Of a stretch of DNA of 64,000 bases, positions 54,592-64,000 are shown one piece after another. The stretch is from Rhodobacteraceae bacterium QY30 (lineage in GTDB: Bacteria > Pseudomonadota > Alphaproteobacteria > Rhodobacterales > Rhodobacteraceae). How positions within the stretch are numbered: the stretch's first letter is position 1; every line of letters starts with the position of its first letter. Location of the stretch: NCBI GenBank assembly GCA_002356635.1, contig CP023454.1:930001-994000 (forward strand). Reading direction: 5' to 3'. A model generated the notes under the pieces. It was not told where the DNA came from and ran no database searches. It was given only the letters and a program-made list of their open reading frames with translations. The position numbers and the translations under genes were made by a program.

Positions 54592-55704
54592 ATGACCGAG
54601 ATCCTTTTTCACCACGTCTCGAAGCTGTTCGGGACATCTCGTGCGGTGACCGACTTCTGCCTGCGCATCACGCCGGGGGAACTGATCGTCGTCGTCGGGC
54701 CATCGGGCTGCGGCAAGTCCACCTTGCTGCGACTTGTCGCCGGGCTCGAGGAGATCACCTCGGGCACGCTGATGATGGGGAGCGTCCGGATGAACGACGT
54801 TCCGGCGGCGCAGCGCGGCGTTGCCATGGTCTTTCAGAACTACGCGCTTTACCCCCACATGACCGTGCGCGACAACCTGGCCTTTGCCCTGACCATCGCC
54901 CGGCGGCCGAAACCCGAAATCCGGGCGGCTGTCGAACGGATCGCCCAGACCCTGGACCTGACTGCCTGTCTGGATCGTCTGCCGGGGGCGCTGTCGGGCG
55001 GTCAGCGCCAAAGGGTGGCAATCGGCCGCGCGATGTTGCGCAATCCGCGTGTCTACCTGTTCGATGAGCCGCTCTCGAACCTGGACCCGGCCCTGCGGGT
55101 CACGACCCGGACGGAAATTGCCCGGTTGAAGGAGAGGATGCCCGACGCGACCATGATCTACGTGACCCATGACCAGGTCGAGGCGATGACCCTGGCGGAC
55201 CGCATCGTGGTGATGGAGCAGGGCGCGATCCGGCAGGTCGGCACGCCACTTGATCTTTATGCCCGGCCCCGCACTGAATTCGTGGCGCGCTTCATCGGCA
55301 GCCCGGCAATGAACCTGCTTCCCGGGACGGTCGTCCGTACGGGGCCGGCGACGACCGTGGCGCTGGCCCAGGGCGCCGGGGTGACGGTGCCGATTCCGAC
55401 CCAACCGCAAGATCTGGGGCGCGCGGTGCGCCTGGGTGTGCGGCCTGAAGATCTGACTCCCGCAGGAGGTTGTGCCTCGATCGTCAGCGGGCGTGTCCTG
55501 CGGACCGAACCTTTGGGGGATGTGACGCTCTTGCAGGTGGCCGGTCCTGAAGGGACGGTCATGGCCAGGGTTCCCGGCACGCGCACGGACCTGCGCCACA
55601 CAGACATTGCCCTGGCGGCCGACGCGTCCAGGTTGCATCTGTTTCAGGACGGCCTGTCGCTGCTTTGCCGCGACAAGGGCGCGGGCCTTTCGGCAGATCA
55701 CTGA
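54592..55704 (+). CDS. aglK: Sugar ABC transporter ATP-binding protein (AglK/UgpC type)
   Basis: 370 residues. Walker A GPSGCGKSTLLRL, Q-loop FQNYALYPHMTV, signature LSGGQRQRVAIGRAM, Walker B VYLFDEPLSNLD, H-switch YVTHDQVEAMTLADR. A C-terminal TOBE-type regulatory domain (from residue 240: RFIGSPAMNLLPG, RLGVRPEDL) places it in the MalK/UgpC group that serves sugar transporters. Separated from aglG by the AT-rich spacer, so probably has an extra promoter. Confidence 0.93.
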   Translation: MTEILFHHVSKLFGTSRAVTDFCLRITPGELIVVVGPSGCGKSTLLRLVAGLEEITSGTLMMGSVRMNDVPAAQRGVAMVFQNYALYPHMTVRDNLAFALTIARRPKPEIRAAVERIAQTLDLTACLDRLPGALSGGQRQRVAIGRAMLRNPRVYLFDEPLSNLDPALRVTTRTEIARLKERMPDATMIYVTHDQVEAMTLADRIVVMEQGAIRQVGTPLDLYARPRTEFVARFIGSPAMNLLPGTVVRTGPATTVALAQGAGVTVPIPTQPQDLGRAVRLGVRPEDLTPAGGCASIVSGRVLRTEPLGDVTLLQVAGPEGTVMARVPGTRTDLRHTDIALAADASRLHLFQDGLSLLCRDKGAGLSADH

Positions 55705-55777
55705 AAAAGGGGCGGAGGCGGTCGGCTTTTCGAAAGATGTTCACGATTTGTCAGGCTTTCGGGCGCTTGATGCGATC

Positions 55778-56701
55778 ATGCGCGTAACCGAAGTTCCCCT
55801 GTCGTCATCCCTGACTTCGCCGCTGGCGCCGATGCCGTTGCAGCAATCGCCTGGCTATGGCCGCGCCCTGCGCCGCCTCGGTGCGGCGGTGCGGCGGGTT
55901 GAACTGTCCGAAGGCGAGCAGGTCCGCGGGCAGGCGCTTCTGCTGCGGCGCGGATGGGGCCGGCTGGGGGTGACGGTGGCGATCCGGGGACCGGTCTGGC
56001 AAGGCGCCCCGGATCCGGCTCTGAAGGCCCATTTGATCGGGGGCATGGCACGCGGCGCGAACCCTCTTGTCGTGCAGGACGGGGCGGGTCTGCGGCTCGG
56101 CGGCAGCCGGACCCTGGCGATCCTGTCGCTGACGCATCCGGCGGCTCAGCGCAAGGCACTGGCCCCGACCTGGCGCAACCACCTGCGGCGGGGGGAGGCA
56201 TCGGGACTGGAGGTCGAAGACCTGTGTCCGGGACCGGCGGAGCTGGAGGCGATCCTGACAGCCGACCGAGCGCAGCAGGCGGCGCGGCGCTATGCTGCCC
56301 TGCCGGCCCGTTTCCTGCACGCCTGGCAGGTCTGCAACCCGCGCGACCTGCGGCTTTATCGCGCACTGATGGCAGGAAAGGTGGTGGCCTCGGCGCTTTT
56401 CCTTCTGCACCGGCCCTGGGCCACCTATCACATTGCGATCTCGTCCGACGAAGCCCGGCGGACTGAGGCGCATCGGTTGATCCTTTGGCGCGCGATGTTC
56501 GATCTTCACGCGGCAGGCTACACCACCCTGGATCTGGGTCTGGCCGAAGCCGGGACCCCGGGCCTTGCCGACTTCAAGCGGGGCACCGGCGCCCGGCTTG
56601 AGGCTACGGGTCCCCTGGCCCTGTGGCTTCCGGCTCGGGCGCGGCAATGCGGATCACCGGACGCATCCGTGCCAGGGCCGATGCGGGCAAGTGGCATTTG
56701 A
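55778..56701 (+). CDS. FemX/GNAT-like acyltransferase domain protein
   Basis: 307 residues from ATG 55778. The fold pattern resembles BioF2-like/GNAT acetyltransferases: RGWGRLGVTVAIRG and DGAGLRLGG in the N half, WRNHLRRGEASGLEVE, then AGKVVASALFLLHRPWATYHIAIS and LDLGLAEAGTPGLADFKRGTGAR, the FemX-style end. Possible transferase of an acyl or aminoacyl group; substrate unknown. The first codons are uncertain. Its last 98 bases overlap the end of the convergent ABC ATPase gene. Confidence 0.65.
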   Translation: MRVTEVPLSSSLTSPLAPMPLQQSPGYGRALRRLGAAVRRVELSEGEQVRGQALLLRRGWGRLGVTVAIRGPVWQGAPDPALKAHLIGGMARGANPLVVQDGAGLRLGGSRTLAILSLTHPAAQRKALAPTWRNHLRRGEASGLEVEDLCPGPAELEAILTADRAQQAARRYAALPARFLHAWQVCNPRDLRLYRALMAGKVVASALFLLHRPWATYHIAISSDEARRTEAHRLILWRAMFDLHAAGYTTLDLGLAEAGTPGLADFKRGTGARLEATGPLALWLPARARQCGSPDASVPGPMRASGI

Positions 56702-58718
56702 TCGCATGCCCGGGCGCCAGTTCACGCATCGGCGGCACCACCCTGTCGCACAGCCCGTCGGGAACTTCGGATTTCCAGCGGCAGCGCGTCTGGAACGGGC
56801 AGCCGGGGGGCGGCGACATGGCCGAGGGGATTTCGCCCTCCAGGACGATACGTTCCTTCTGGACGCGCGTATCGGCAACGGGAACGGCGGACAGCAGCGC
56901 CTCGGTGTAGGGATGATAAGGGGGCGCAAAGACCTGTTCGGTGCTGCCCAGTTCGACGACATGGCCCAGGTACATGACCAGCACCCGGTCGCTCAGGTAG
57001 CGCACGATCGACAGGTCATGGCTGATGAACAGCAGGGTGGTGCCGTTCTGGCGCTGGATGTCCATCAGCAGGTCCGTCACCGCCGCCTGGACCGACACAT
57101 CCAGCGCCGAAACCGGTTCGTCCGCGACGACGACCTTCGCGCCGCCAGCGAATGCCCGCGCGATCCCGACCCGCTGCTTTTGCCCGCCCGACAGCTGCCG
57201 CGGCATCCGTTCGGCAAAGGCGCGGGGCAGCCGGACCAGATCCAGCAGTTCGTGCATCCGCGCCGCGCGGGCGCGGTCGTCGGTGCCCTGGCCAAAGGCT
57301 TCCAGCGCGCGAATGATCTGCCGGCCCACCGTCATCGAGGGGTTGAGGGTGTCGAAGGGGTTCTGGAACACCATCTGCAGGCCCGAAACCACGTCGGTGC
57401 GGCGGGCTTCGATGGGTGTGGACTGGACCTCTTCGCCGTTCAGCACGATCTTGCCGCTGGTCGCGGTTTCCAGCCCCATCATCACCTTGGCCAGCGTGGA
57501 CTTGCCACAACCGGATTCGCCGACGATGGCCAGCGTCTCGCCGCGGCGGGCGTCGAAGGTGATGGTTTCGTTGGCCTTGACCACCCGCGCTTCGCCGCCC
57601 CCGAAACTGCCCGAGCCGACCTGGTAGTATTTCCGCAGGTCATCGACACGCAACGCCACCTCGCCCATCGGGGTGCGATCGTGCCGGGCGGCCACCCGGG
57701 GCGGTGCCGTCCAGTCGATTTCGTCGATGCGCAGGCAGCGGCTTTCGTGACGATCGTCCGTTCCCGGCACCGGGATCATCGGAACGTCGGCCGCGTCGCA
57801 GCGCCCCTCGACGAAATAGTCGCAGCGCGGGCCGAAGTTGCAGCCGGGCGGGCGTTCGTGGGGCAGGGGGAAATTTCCCGGAATGGCCACCAGCGGGCGC
57901 GTGGACTTGTCGGCGCCGGGCAGCGGGATCGAACGGAACAGGGCCTGGGTGTAGGGGTGGCGCATCCGGTCGAAGACATCGCGGACCGCGCCTTTTTCCA
58001 CCGCCTCGCCAGAATACATCACGCAAAGCCGGTCGCAGACATCCAGCACCAGGCCAAGGTTGTGGCTGATGAACAGCATCGAGGTGCCGTATTTCGCCCC
58101 CAGATCCTTGACCAGGTCGACAATCCCCGCCTCGACCGTAACGTCAAGGGCGGTCGTCGGTTCATCCAGGATCAGAAGCGCGGGTTTCGACATCAGCGCC
58201 ATCGCGATGACGATGCGCTGCTGCTGGCCGCCCGACAGCTGGTGCGGATAGGATTTCAGGATGCGGTCCGGGTCGGGCAGGCGCACATCGGCCACGATCT
58301 GGCGCGCCAGCGACCAGGCATCGGCCCGCGACAGCCCCTGGTGGATCATCGGCACTTCCGCCAGCTGCGCGCCGATCTTCATCGCCGGGTTCAGGCTGGC
58401 CATCGGTTCCTGGTAGATCATGGCGATCTGGCTGCCGCGGATGCCCCGCAGTTCGGGCTCGGACATGGTCGTCAGGTCGCGGCCCTTGAAGCGGATGCTG
58501 CCGCCGGTGATGCGGCCGTTGCGGCCCAGATCACGCATGACGGCCAGCGCCACGGTCGACTTGCCGCAGCCGGATTCACCGACAAGGCCCATGGCCTCGC
58601 CGGGCATGACGGTGCAGGAAAAGTCCATGACTGCCGGAATCTCACGCAGCCGCGTGAAGAACGAAATCGAGAGGTTCGAGATTTCGAGGATGGGGGTCTG
58701 AGAGGTGGAGTCGGTCAT
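56604..58718 (-). CDS. Dipeptide/oligopeptide-type ABC ATPase, fused DppD-DppF
   Basis: 704 residues: two ABC domains in one chain. First domain (residues 8-270): GESGCGKSTVALAV, LSGGQQQRIVIAMAL, LLILDEPTTALDVTV, and the peptide-transporter C-terminal Cys-rich motif PPGCNFGPRCDYFVEGRCD. Second domain (about 350-610): GESGCGKSTLAKVM, LSGGQKQRVGIARAF, VVVADEPVSALDVSV, ending PPGCPFQTRCRW. The double oligo_HPY motif marks the peptide/nickel family. ATG 58718 follows AGGAGA. Last gene of the ABC operon. Confidence 0.93.
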   Translation of the reverse strand: MTDSTSQTPILEISNLSISFFTRLREIPAVMDFSCTVMPGEAMGLVGESGCGKSTVALAVMRDLGRNGRITGGSIRFKGRDLTTMSEPELRGIRGSQIAMIYQEPMASLNPAMKIGAQLAEVPMIHQGLSRADAWSLARQIVADVRLPDPDRILKSYPHQLSGGQQQRIVIAMALMSKPALLILDEPTTALDVTVEAGIVDLVKDLGAKYGTSMLFISHNLGLVLDVCDRLCVMYSGEAVEKGAVRDVFDRMRHPYTQALFRSIPLPGADKSTRPLVAIPGNFPLPHERPPGCNFGPRCDYFVEGRCDAADVPMIPVPGTDDRHESRCLRIDEIDWTAPPRVAARHDRTPMGEVALRVDDLRKYYQVGSGSFGGGEARVVKANETITFDARRGETLAIVGESGCGKSTLAKVMMGLETATSGKIVLNGEEVQSTPIEARRTDVVSGLQMVFQNPFDTLNPSMTVGRQIIRALEAFGQGTDDRARAARMHELLDLVRLPRAFAERMPRQLSGGQKQRVGIARAFAGGAKVVVADEPVSALDVSVQAAVTDLLMDIQRQNGTTLLFISHDLSIVRYLSDRVLVMYLGHVVELGSTEQVFAPPYHPYTEALLSAVPVADTRVQKERIVLEGEIPSAMSPPPGCPFQTRCRWKSEVPDGLCDRVVPPMRELAPGHAIKCHLPASALARMRPVIRIAAPEPEATGPGDP

Positions 58719-58800
58719 CGGCGCGTCTCCTGTCATGCGGGGGGCCGGGCCGCTGCCCCGGACCCCGGAGTAATTGGGCAAAGAAGAAGCGGCATCGGGA

Positions 58801-59952
58801 TCAGTCCTTCAGGCTTTCTTCGCGCAGGGCATCGGCCAGCATGTTCAGTCCCAGAACGAGGCTCATCAAGGCCAGCGCCGGGACGATGGCGGGATGTGGG
58901 GCGATGGTCAGAAGCTTGCGGCCGTCGTTGATGGTCGAGCCCCAGTCGGGGCTTTCGGGGGAAACGCCAAGGCCGAAGAAGCCAAGCGTTCCAAGAAGGA
59001 TGGTGGTGTAGCCAATGCGCAGGCAGAAATCGACGATCAGGGGCCCGCGGGCATTGGGAAGGATTTCCCAGAGCATGATATACCACGGCCCTTCGCCCCG
59101 GGTCTGGGCGGCGGCGACGTAGTCGCGGGCGCGGATGTCCATCGTCAGGCCGCGCACGATGCGGAAAACCGTGGGGGCATTCACGAAGACGACCGAGACG
59201 AAGACGTTCAGAAGATTCGGGTCCATGCGGAAGACGCCCAGCGGATCGGCGTTGAAGGCCAGTCCCGCCCAGGCCCATAGACCCAGGGCCAGCGTCACAC
59301 CGACATAAAGGTTGCGGCGGAAGGGCTGGAAGTGGAAACGGCTGTTGAAGAGCGTGGTGAAGAAGACCACGGGGAAAAGGAACAGCACCGCCGCCATGAC
59401 GACGGGAATGCCCGTGTCGCGGATTTCGGGCGTGACCAGCAGGTAGAACAGCAGGATGACCGGGAAGGCCAGAACCAGGTTGGCGATGAACGACAGCGCC
59501 GCATCAAGCCGGCCGCCGATGTAGCCCGCGGGAAGCCCCAGCGTGCAGCCGACGATGAAGGCAAAGACCGTGGCGGCGGGCGAGATCGACAGGACGCGCC
59601 GGGCCCCCATCACGACGCGAGAAAAGACATCGCGCCCCAGGTTGTCGCCACCAAAGAGATACCAGCCCCGATCGCCAGGCGCCGGCGTGCCGGGCGCCTT
59701 GTTCTTCAGGCCCGCGATCTGGGCCAGCGGATCATGGGTGACGATCAGGTCGGCGAACAGGGCCGTGAAGATCCAGAAGAACACGAGGGCCAGGCCGATC
59801 ATCCCGGGGATGCTGTCGAAAAGCTTGCCATAAAGCCCCAGGCGGCGCTTCAGCCGGATCGACAGCACGAAAGTGACGACAAGCGCTATCCAGACCGGCA
59901 GGAACTGCCGCAGGATCGTCAGGAAGATGCCGCCCCAGGACAGGTTTTCCAT
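58801..59952 (-). CDS. Dipeptide-type ABC transporter permease, DppC family
   Basis: 383 residues, somewhat longer than DppC because of an N-terminal extra helix and a beta-poor insert around residues 160-260. The DppC core is GGDNLGRDVFSRVVMGARRVL and YVAAAQTRGEGPWYIMLWEILPNARGPLIVDF (EAA loop), then LGTLGFFGLGVSPESPDWG. Its ATG overlaps the upstream DppB-type stop by ATGA. Confidence 0.92.
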   Translation of the reverse strand: MENLSWGGIFLTILRQFLPVWIALVVTFVLSIRLKRRLGLYGKLFDSIPGMIGLALVFFWIFTALFADLIVTHDPLAQIAGLKNKAPGTPAPGDRGWYLFGGDNLGRDVFSRVVMGARRVLSISPAATVFAFIVGCTLGLPAGYIGGRLDAALSFIANLVLAFPVILLFYLLVTPEIRDTGIPVVMAAVLFLFPVVFFTTLFNSRFHFQPFRRNLYVGVTLALGLWAWAGLAFNADPLGVFRMDPNLLNVFVSVVFVNAPTVFRIVRGLTMDIRARDYVAAAQTRGEGPWYIMLWEILPNARGPLIVDFCLRIGYTTILLGTLGFFGLGVSPESPDWGSTINDGRKLLTIAPHPAIVPALALMSLVLGLNMLADALREESLKD

Positions 59953-60998
59953 CAGCTGACCCTGATCCGCGGATTGAGAAAGACATAGCCCACGTCCGAG
60001 ATCAGTTGGGTGAGCAGCACGACCAGCACCGCGACGACCGAGCATCCCAGAAGCAGGTCGATGTCGTTGTTGCCGGCCGCCTGGACCAGCGTCCAGCCGA
60101 AGCCCTTGTAGGAAAACAGCGTCTCGACGATCACGACGCCATTCAGAAGCCAGGGAAATTGCAGCATGATCACGGTGAAGGGCGCGATCAGCGCGTTCCG
60201 AAGCGCGTGTTTCAGCACCACATCGCGGAAGCGCACGCCCTTCAACCGGGCGGTGCGGATGTATTGCGCGGTCATCACCTCGGCCATGCTGGCGCGGGTC
60301 ATGCGGGCGATGTAGCCGATGCCGTAAAGCGCGATGGTCAGGACCGGCAGGAAGAAATTCTCGAAGGTGGCGTGCTCCATCGCGCCGGTGGCGTTGCCCT
60401 TGAACCACTTCAACCCGACCAGCGAGGAGGAAAAGACCACGATCAGGATCACGCCCGAGACGTATTCCGGCGTGGCGGTCGTGGTGATCGACAGGGTCGA
60501 AAGCGCCCTGTCAAGGCGGGAGCCTTCGCGCATCCCCGCCAGCACGCCGATCAGCAGCGACGCGGGGACCATCAGCGCCATGACCCAGAACATCAGAAGC
60601 CCCGTCAGCGACAGGCTGGTGGCGATGACCTGCTGCACCGGCTGGCGGAAGACGGTCGAGGCGCCCCAATGGCCTTGCAGGATGCCGCAGAAGCGCGGCG
60701 CCGCCGCAGGATCGGTGCCGCGCGCAATGCAGCGTCCCGTGGCCAGGCCGGTGTCGTCGGTGCGCCGGAAGCCGGGGGCGATGCCCAGCCATTCGCCATA
60801 GCGCAGAAGGATCGGGCGGCTGAAGCCGTTCTTGTCCAGCCAGCCGGTCACTTCGGCATCGCCCATGCGGGCGTTGCCTTCGGACTTGGCCAGCTTTTCC
60901 AGGTTCGGCGGCAGGTTCGTCAGGTAGAAGACGATGAACGTCAGGCAAAGCGCCGTCAGGATCATCGTCAGCACCCGCCGGAGGATGAAGGTGAGCAT
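59952..60998 (-). CDS. Dipeptide-type ABC transporter permease, DppB family
   Basis: 348 residues, six helices. DppB features: FILRRVLTMILTALCLTFIVFYL at the N-terminus, a periplasmic loop with RPILLRYGEWLG, and the EAA loop AQYIRTARLKGVRFRDVVLKHALRNALIAP. A cysteine-rich loop (RCIARGTDPAAAPRFCGIL, residues 88-106) is unusual for the family. Coupled by ATGA to the DppC-type gene. Confidence 0.92.
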   Translation of the reverse strand: MLTFILRRVLTMILTALCLTFIVFYLTNLPPNLEKLAKSEGNARMGDAEVTGWLDKNGFSRPILLRYGEWLGIAPGFRRTDDTGLATGRCIARGTDPAAAPRFCGILQGHWGASTVFRQPVQQVIATSLSLTGLLMFWVMALMVPASLLIGVLAGMREGSRLDRALSTLSITTTATPEYVSGVILIVVFSSSLVGLKWFKGNATGAMEHATFENFFLPVLTIALYGIGYIARMTRASMAEVMTAQYIRTARLKGVRFRDVVLKHALRNALIAPFTVIMLQFPWLLNGVVIVETLFSYKGFGWTLVQAAGNNDIDLLLGCSVVAVLVVLLTQLISDVGYVFLNPRIRVS

Positions 60999-61033
60999 CT
61001 TGGTCGGTCCGGTTCCCCAGGGGACGCGGCGGC

Positions 61034-61103
61034 GGCCGGAACGCCGCGGGTCATGTCGGATCCCGCGCGGGGAGGCGGTCCTCGCGCGGGGTCGGTTCCG
61101 GCC
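61034..61103. terminator. Nested hairpin between binding-protein and permease genes
   Basis: Outer arms GGCCGGAAC (61034-61042) and GTTCCGGCC (61095-61103) enclose an inner stem CCCGCGCG/CGCGCGGG (61062-61069, 61083-61090). In ABC operons such structures after the binding-protein gene stabilise its mRNA and limit read-through to the permeases. No T-run. Confidence 0.55.
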
Positions 61104-61113
61104 TGGGCCTGGC

Positions 61114-62763
61114 TCAGGCGTTCAGCCACCACTTGTAATGGTGGTGCTCGAAAGTGGCGTGGGACTCGGCGCCCATGACGCTGTCCTTGGCGTGGCGGTA
61201 GATCGACCGCCAGTAGGGCTGGATGACGACGCCATCGTCCTGCATCATCTTTTCCAGCTTCGCCATGCTTTCACGCCGCGTATCGACATCCGCGATCGCC
61301 AGCGCCTTGGACAGTTCGGCGTCGAATTCCGGGTTGTTGTAGGCGGATTCGTTCCAGGCCACGCCGCCCTTGTAGGCCAGCGCCAGAACCTGCACGCCCA
61401 GGGGCCGCATGTTCCATTCTGTGGCCGAGAACGGGTATTTCAGCCAGTCGTTCCAGAAGGTCGAGCCGGGCAGGATCGTGCGCTTGATCTTGATGCCGGC
61501 GTCGCGGATCTGCGCCGCCACCGCATCGCAGGTGTTCTTCTGCCAGTTGTCGTCCAGCGAGATCAGTTCGAATTCCGTATCCGCGTGACCGGCGGCCGCG
61601 ATCATTTCCTTCGCCTTGGCCGGATCGACCGTCAGCGGGGGCAGCTTGGCATATTCGGGGTGGATCGGGCAGACGTGGTGGTTTTCGGCGACCTGGCCCA
61701 TGTTGGCGTAGCCCAGATCCAGCACGACGTTGTTGTCGACCGCCAGTTGCAGTGCCTTGCGCACCTCCTTGTTGTCATAGGGCGCCGCGGCCTGGTGGAA
61801 GCGGACCGCCAGAGTGCCGGCGGTGATGGCTTCGGATTTCTTCCATTGCAGCCCGTCGAAGACCGAGACGAAATCGCCTTCGGTGCGGTAGGTCGCGTCG
61901 ATCTCGTCCGCCTCGGCGGCGGCAAAGACGGCGGCCGGATCGGTGCCAAGGTCGATGTATTCGATCTTGTCCAGGTAGGGTCCGCCATAAACGGCCGTGC
62001 CCCACCAGGTGTGATCCTTGTTCAGGGCCAGCACCTGTTTCTTGCCGATCTCGTTCACCTCGGGAAGGTAGGGGCCGGTGCCGATCGGATTGGCGGCGGT
62101 ATCGCCGTCGGTATAGGATTTGTGGACCACCGCGGCCGGATAATCCGCAAAGCCCGGAATGATGGTGATGTCGGGCGCGCTGAGCTTCAGGACGACGGTA
62201 TTGGCATCCGTCGCGGTGATCGCGCCCTCGCGGGCCTTCTTCGTGGCCTCGTCGATCAGCGAACCCACACGTGTCGCCATCGAATTGCCTTCGACTGTGC
62301 TGTCGCACCAGCGTGTGATGTTGTTGACCACGTCATCGGCGGTGAAGTCGTCGCCATTGTTCCACTTCACGCCCTTGCGGACATGAAGCGTGTATTCGGT
62401 GGCATCGGCGTTCACATCCCAGCTTTCCAGCAGCATGCCGCGGAAGGTGCCGTCGTTGTTGTATTCGACCAGGTAGTCCAGCCAGCCGCGCGCGAAATTC
62501 GCCAGTTCCGACCAGTCCCACATGCGGGGATCCTTGCCGGGCCGGGTTTCCATGTTCATGCGCAGCGTGCCGCCCTTCTTCGGCTCCTCGGCGCGGGCTT
62601 CGGGCGCGGCCAGCCCCAGAAGCGCATAGGCCGCGACCGAGCTTGCCCCCAGCGCCGACGCGCGGGTCAGGAATTCGCGGCGGCTGAGCTGGCCTTTCAG
62701 GCATTCATCGGCATAAAGCCGGACGCCGGGATGAAGGTCTTGGGTGGAGAAGTCTTTGGTCAT
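61114..62763 (-). CDS. Dipeptide-type ABC transporter substrate-binding protein, Tat-exported
   Basis: 549 residues. N-terminal twin-arginine signal: SRREFL at 27-32, hydrophobic stretch 35-55 and an AxA cleavage site before EEP. Family 5 solute-binding protein (SBP_bac_5): [33 protein letters not shown] near residue 130, and the C-terminal [12 protein letters not shown]. Tat export suggests it folds, perhaps with a ligand or cofactor, before crossing the inner membrane. Peptide, opine or nickel-type substrate, not determinable. First gene of its operon. Confidence 0.9.
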   Translation of the reverse strand: MTKDFSTQDLHPGVRLYADECLKGQLSRREFLTRASALGASSVAAYALLGLAAPEARAEEPKKGGTLRMNMETRPGKDPRMWDWSELANFARGWLDYLVEYNNDGTFRGMLLESWDVNADATEYTLHVRKGVKWNNGDDFTADDVVNNITRWCDSTVEGNSMATRVGSLIDEATKKAREGAITATDANTVVLKLSAPDITIIPGFADYPAAVVHKSYTDGDTAANPIGTGPYLPEVNEIGKKQVLALNKDHTWWGTAVYGGPYLDKIEYIDLGTDPAAVFAAAEADEIDATYRTEGDFVSVFDGLQWKKSEAITAGTLAVRFHQAAAPYDNKEVRKALQLAVDNNVVLDLGYANMGQVAENHHVCPIHPEYAKLPPLTVDPAKAKEMIAAAGHADTEFELISLDDNWQKNTCDAVAAQIRDAGIKIKRTILPGSTFWNDWLKYPFSATEWNMRPLGVQVLALAYKGGVAWNESAYNNPEFDAELSKALAIADVDTRRESMAKLEKMMQDDGVVIQPYWRSIYRHAKDSVMGAESHATFEHHHYKWWLNA

Positions 62764-62960
62764 CTCGTCTCTCCCTGGGTGACGCGCGCAGGCGTGTCGG
62801 CAGTGAACCGGGACTCTTTTCTTGCGGGCGTGCCGCCTGGTCTTCGGCCCCTGACGCTGGGCCGATTTGCGCATGGATGCAGAGCCTGCGTCAACGTCCA
62901 TTTTCGTCGCCGGATGCGGAAAAACGACAGGAACGCAGGTGTTTGTGGCGGGCCGGAGGC

Positions 62961-63923
62961 TTAGCCCTGGCGGCGGAAGGCCGAAGGCGTCTTGCCGGTG
63001 CGGGTCTGGAAGGCCCGGGTGAAATAGGCCGCCGAGGTGAAGCCCAGCGTGTCGGCAATGGCCGCGACCGGCAGTTTGGTTTCCGCCAGAAGCTTGCGCG
63101 CCTCGAAGATCACGCGATCATGCAGCAGATCCGAGGCCGAGCGTCCGCAGGTCTGGTTGCAGACCCGCGTCAGGTGCGTGGGCGTCACGTCCAGGGCGCG
63201 GGCGTAATGGTTGACCCCCATGCCCGAACGGAAGTCGCGTTCCAGAAGTTCGGCATATCGGCTGGCCAGGCGGCGCGCCGCATCGGGCCGCGGCGCATCG
63301 GTTTCCGACAGGGCCGCCTGCCGTTCCAGCCAGACGCCCAGCAGCCCCAGGTAATGGCGCGCCGCGCGGTCATGGGCGGGGCGGTCGCTTTCGATCTCGC
63401 GCTGGATCGAATCGAGGATCATGGTCAGTTCCGCCTGCGGCGCCACCTCGCGGATGCGCAGGTGCTGCGGCATCCGGGGCAGGGTCACGGTGCTGTCGCG
63501 GCCAAAATAAAGCGCGGTGCCAAAGGTTTGCGGCCCGACCTCGAAACCGTGCATGACGCCTGCGGGGATGAAGACGGCGTTGTGGGCGCCGTAGCCGCGT
63601 GTGATGCCACCCACCGTGATGCGGCCCTGGCCACGCGTGAACCACAAAAGCAGCGGCTCCGAGAGCGAGCGCATCGCCTCGACGCGCCAGCGGCCACCGG
63701 CGGCCATGCGGGGGATAGGGATCAGGCGGACGGCATCGGGCGCAGGTTCAGGCGCCTGCGGGGGAACGATCGCCCGTCGCGGGCTGCGCTTGCGCGGGGG
63801 CAGGTCGGGGGCAGGCTCGGTGGGGGCGTCCGCAGGCAGCGGCACCGCGGCCGGGACGGCTTGCGGTTTCGGGGCGGTATCCTGCGAGAATTGCGACAGC
63901 GGCGTGCCGGAGAAGATCTTCAA
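62961..63923 (-). CDS. AraC-family transcriptional regulator
   Basis: 320 residues. A Pro/Ala-rich N-terminal tail (about 60 residues), an AraC-type cupin ligand-binding domain ([34 protein letters not shown]), and a C-terminal double HTH ([17 protein letters not shown], then [34 protein letters not shown]). It is upstream of and codirectional with the peptide-type ABC operon, 197 bases from the binding-protein gene, so it is the likely local regulator; inducer unknown. Confidence 0.93.
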   Translation of the reverse strand: MKIFSGTPLSQFSQDTAPKPQAVPAAVPLPADAPTEPAPDLPPRKRSPRRAIVPPQAPEPAPDAVRLIPIPRMAAGGRWRVEAMRSLSEPLLLWFTRGQGRITVGGITRGYGAHNAVFIPAGVMHGFEVGPQTFGTALYFGRDSTVTLPRMPQHLRIREVAPQAELTMILDSIQREIESDRPAHDRAARHYLGLLGVWLERQAALSETDAPRPDAARRLASRYAELLERDFRSGMGVNHYARALDVTPTHLTRVCNQTCGRSASDLLHDRVIFEARKLLAETKLPVAAIADTLGFTSAAYFTRAFQTRTGKTPSAFRRQG

Positions 63924-64000
63924 CTGCGGGGGTATCCTGCCTTTGTTTCTTGCCCGCGCGATGCCGGGGTGATTGGCGCCAATCTAGGTGGAGAAGTTCC

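Noticed and set aside
56565-58931. 788-codon open frame opposite the fused ABC ATPase
   Set aside because: Shadow of the ATPase gene, whose Walker and signature motifs are intact on the other strand.

Overview
This window looks like chromosome from a high-GC alphaproteobacterium of the order Rhodobacterales, most likely Paracoccus or a close relative. The basis is the roughly two-thirds GC composition, the family content (DUF2948 after murA, a VPLPA-CTERM protein, an AglEFGK-type sugar ABC transporter, citramalate synthase CimA) and recurring 3'-end motifs that I associate with Rhodobacterales genomes. No marker gene fixes the species.

Layout. 1-2110: a partial CycA-like amino-acid permease diverges from a LysR regulator. 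2252-5951 is the only clearly accessory stretch: fragments of IS5-type and IS256-type transposases, then a gutted prophage integrated in the 3' end of a tRNA-Thr(GGT) gene. Its two tRNA-derived attachment repeats survive, with TGGTACA arm-type repeats at both ends. An IS3-family element now joins an integrase stump to the last part of a tail tape-measure gene, so the phage interior is gone. 6170-18800 is ordinary chromosome: murA, guaD, mgtE with 5-formyl-THF cyclo-ligase, a YmdB phosphoesterase, transporters, yebC, and the argP/lysE pair. 18842-26846 holds a DMT exporter, a four-gene SDR/esterase/aldolase cluster, an outer-membrane barrel, a TPM-domain protein with a zinc ribbon, a lipoprotein and an aminotransferase. 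27089-31755 is a tightly coupled run, cysS - (possible 48-codon ORF) - cimA - methyltransferase - phytoene-synthase-like protein, with ATGA overlaps at every junction. 31770-39665 carries an MFS transporter, tyrS, anmK, rarD, an SDR, eno and another DMT transporter. 39861-45806 is a branched-chain amino-acid (liv) ABC operon with two small exported cysteine-containing proteins, apparently paralogous, inserted between livF and livH. 45984-48659 is a periplasmic PQQ sugar dehydrogenase with two c-type cytochromes. lipA and glucokinase follow, then a divergent alpha-glucoside-type ABC operon (50898-55704). The right end is a dipeptide-type ABC operon (56604-62763) with an AraC regulator.

How the genes fit together. 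Sugar import (aglEFGK) sits next to glucokinase. Periplasmic sugar oxidation is next to its likely electron acceptors. Isoleucine precursor synthesis (cimA), branched-chain amino-acid uptake (liv) and basic amino-acid export (argP/lysE) give a clear amino-acid theme.

I found no CRISPR array, no recognisable defence system and no convincing wholly new system. The most unusual points are the decayed tRNA-Thr element, the embedded small-protein pair in the liv operon, and the doubly coupled small ORF between cysS and cimA. Long antisense ORFs, expected at this GC content, were left out.
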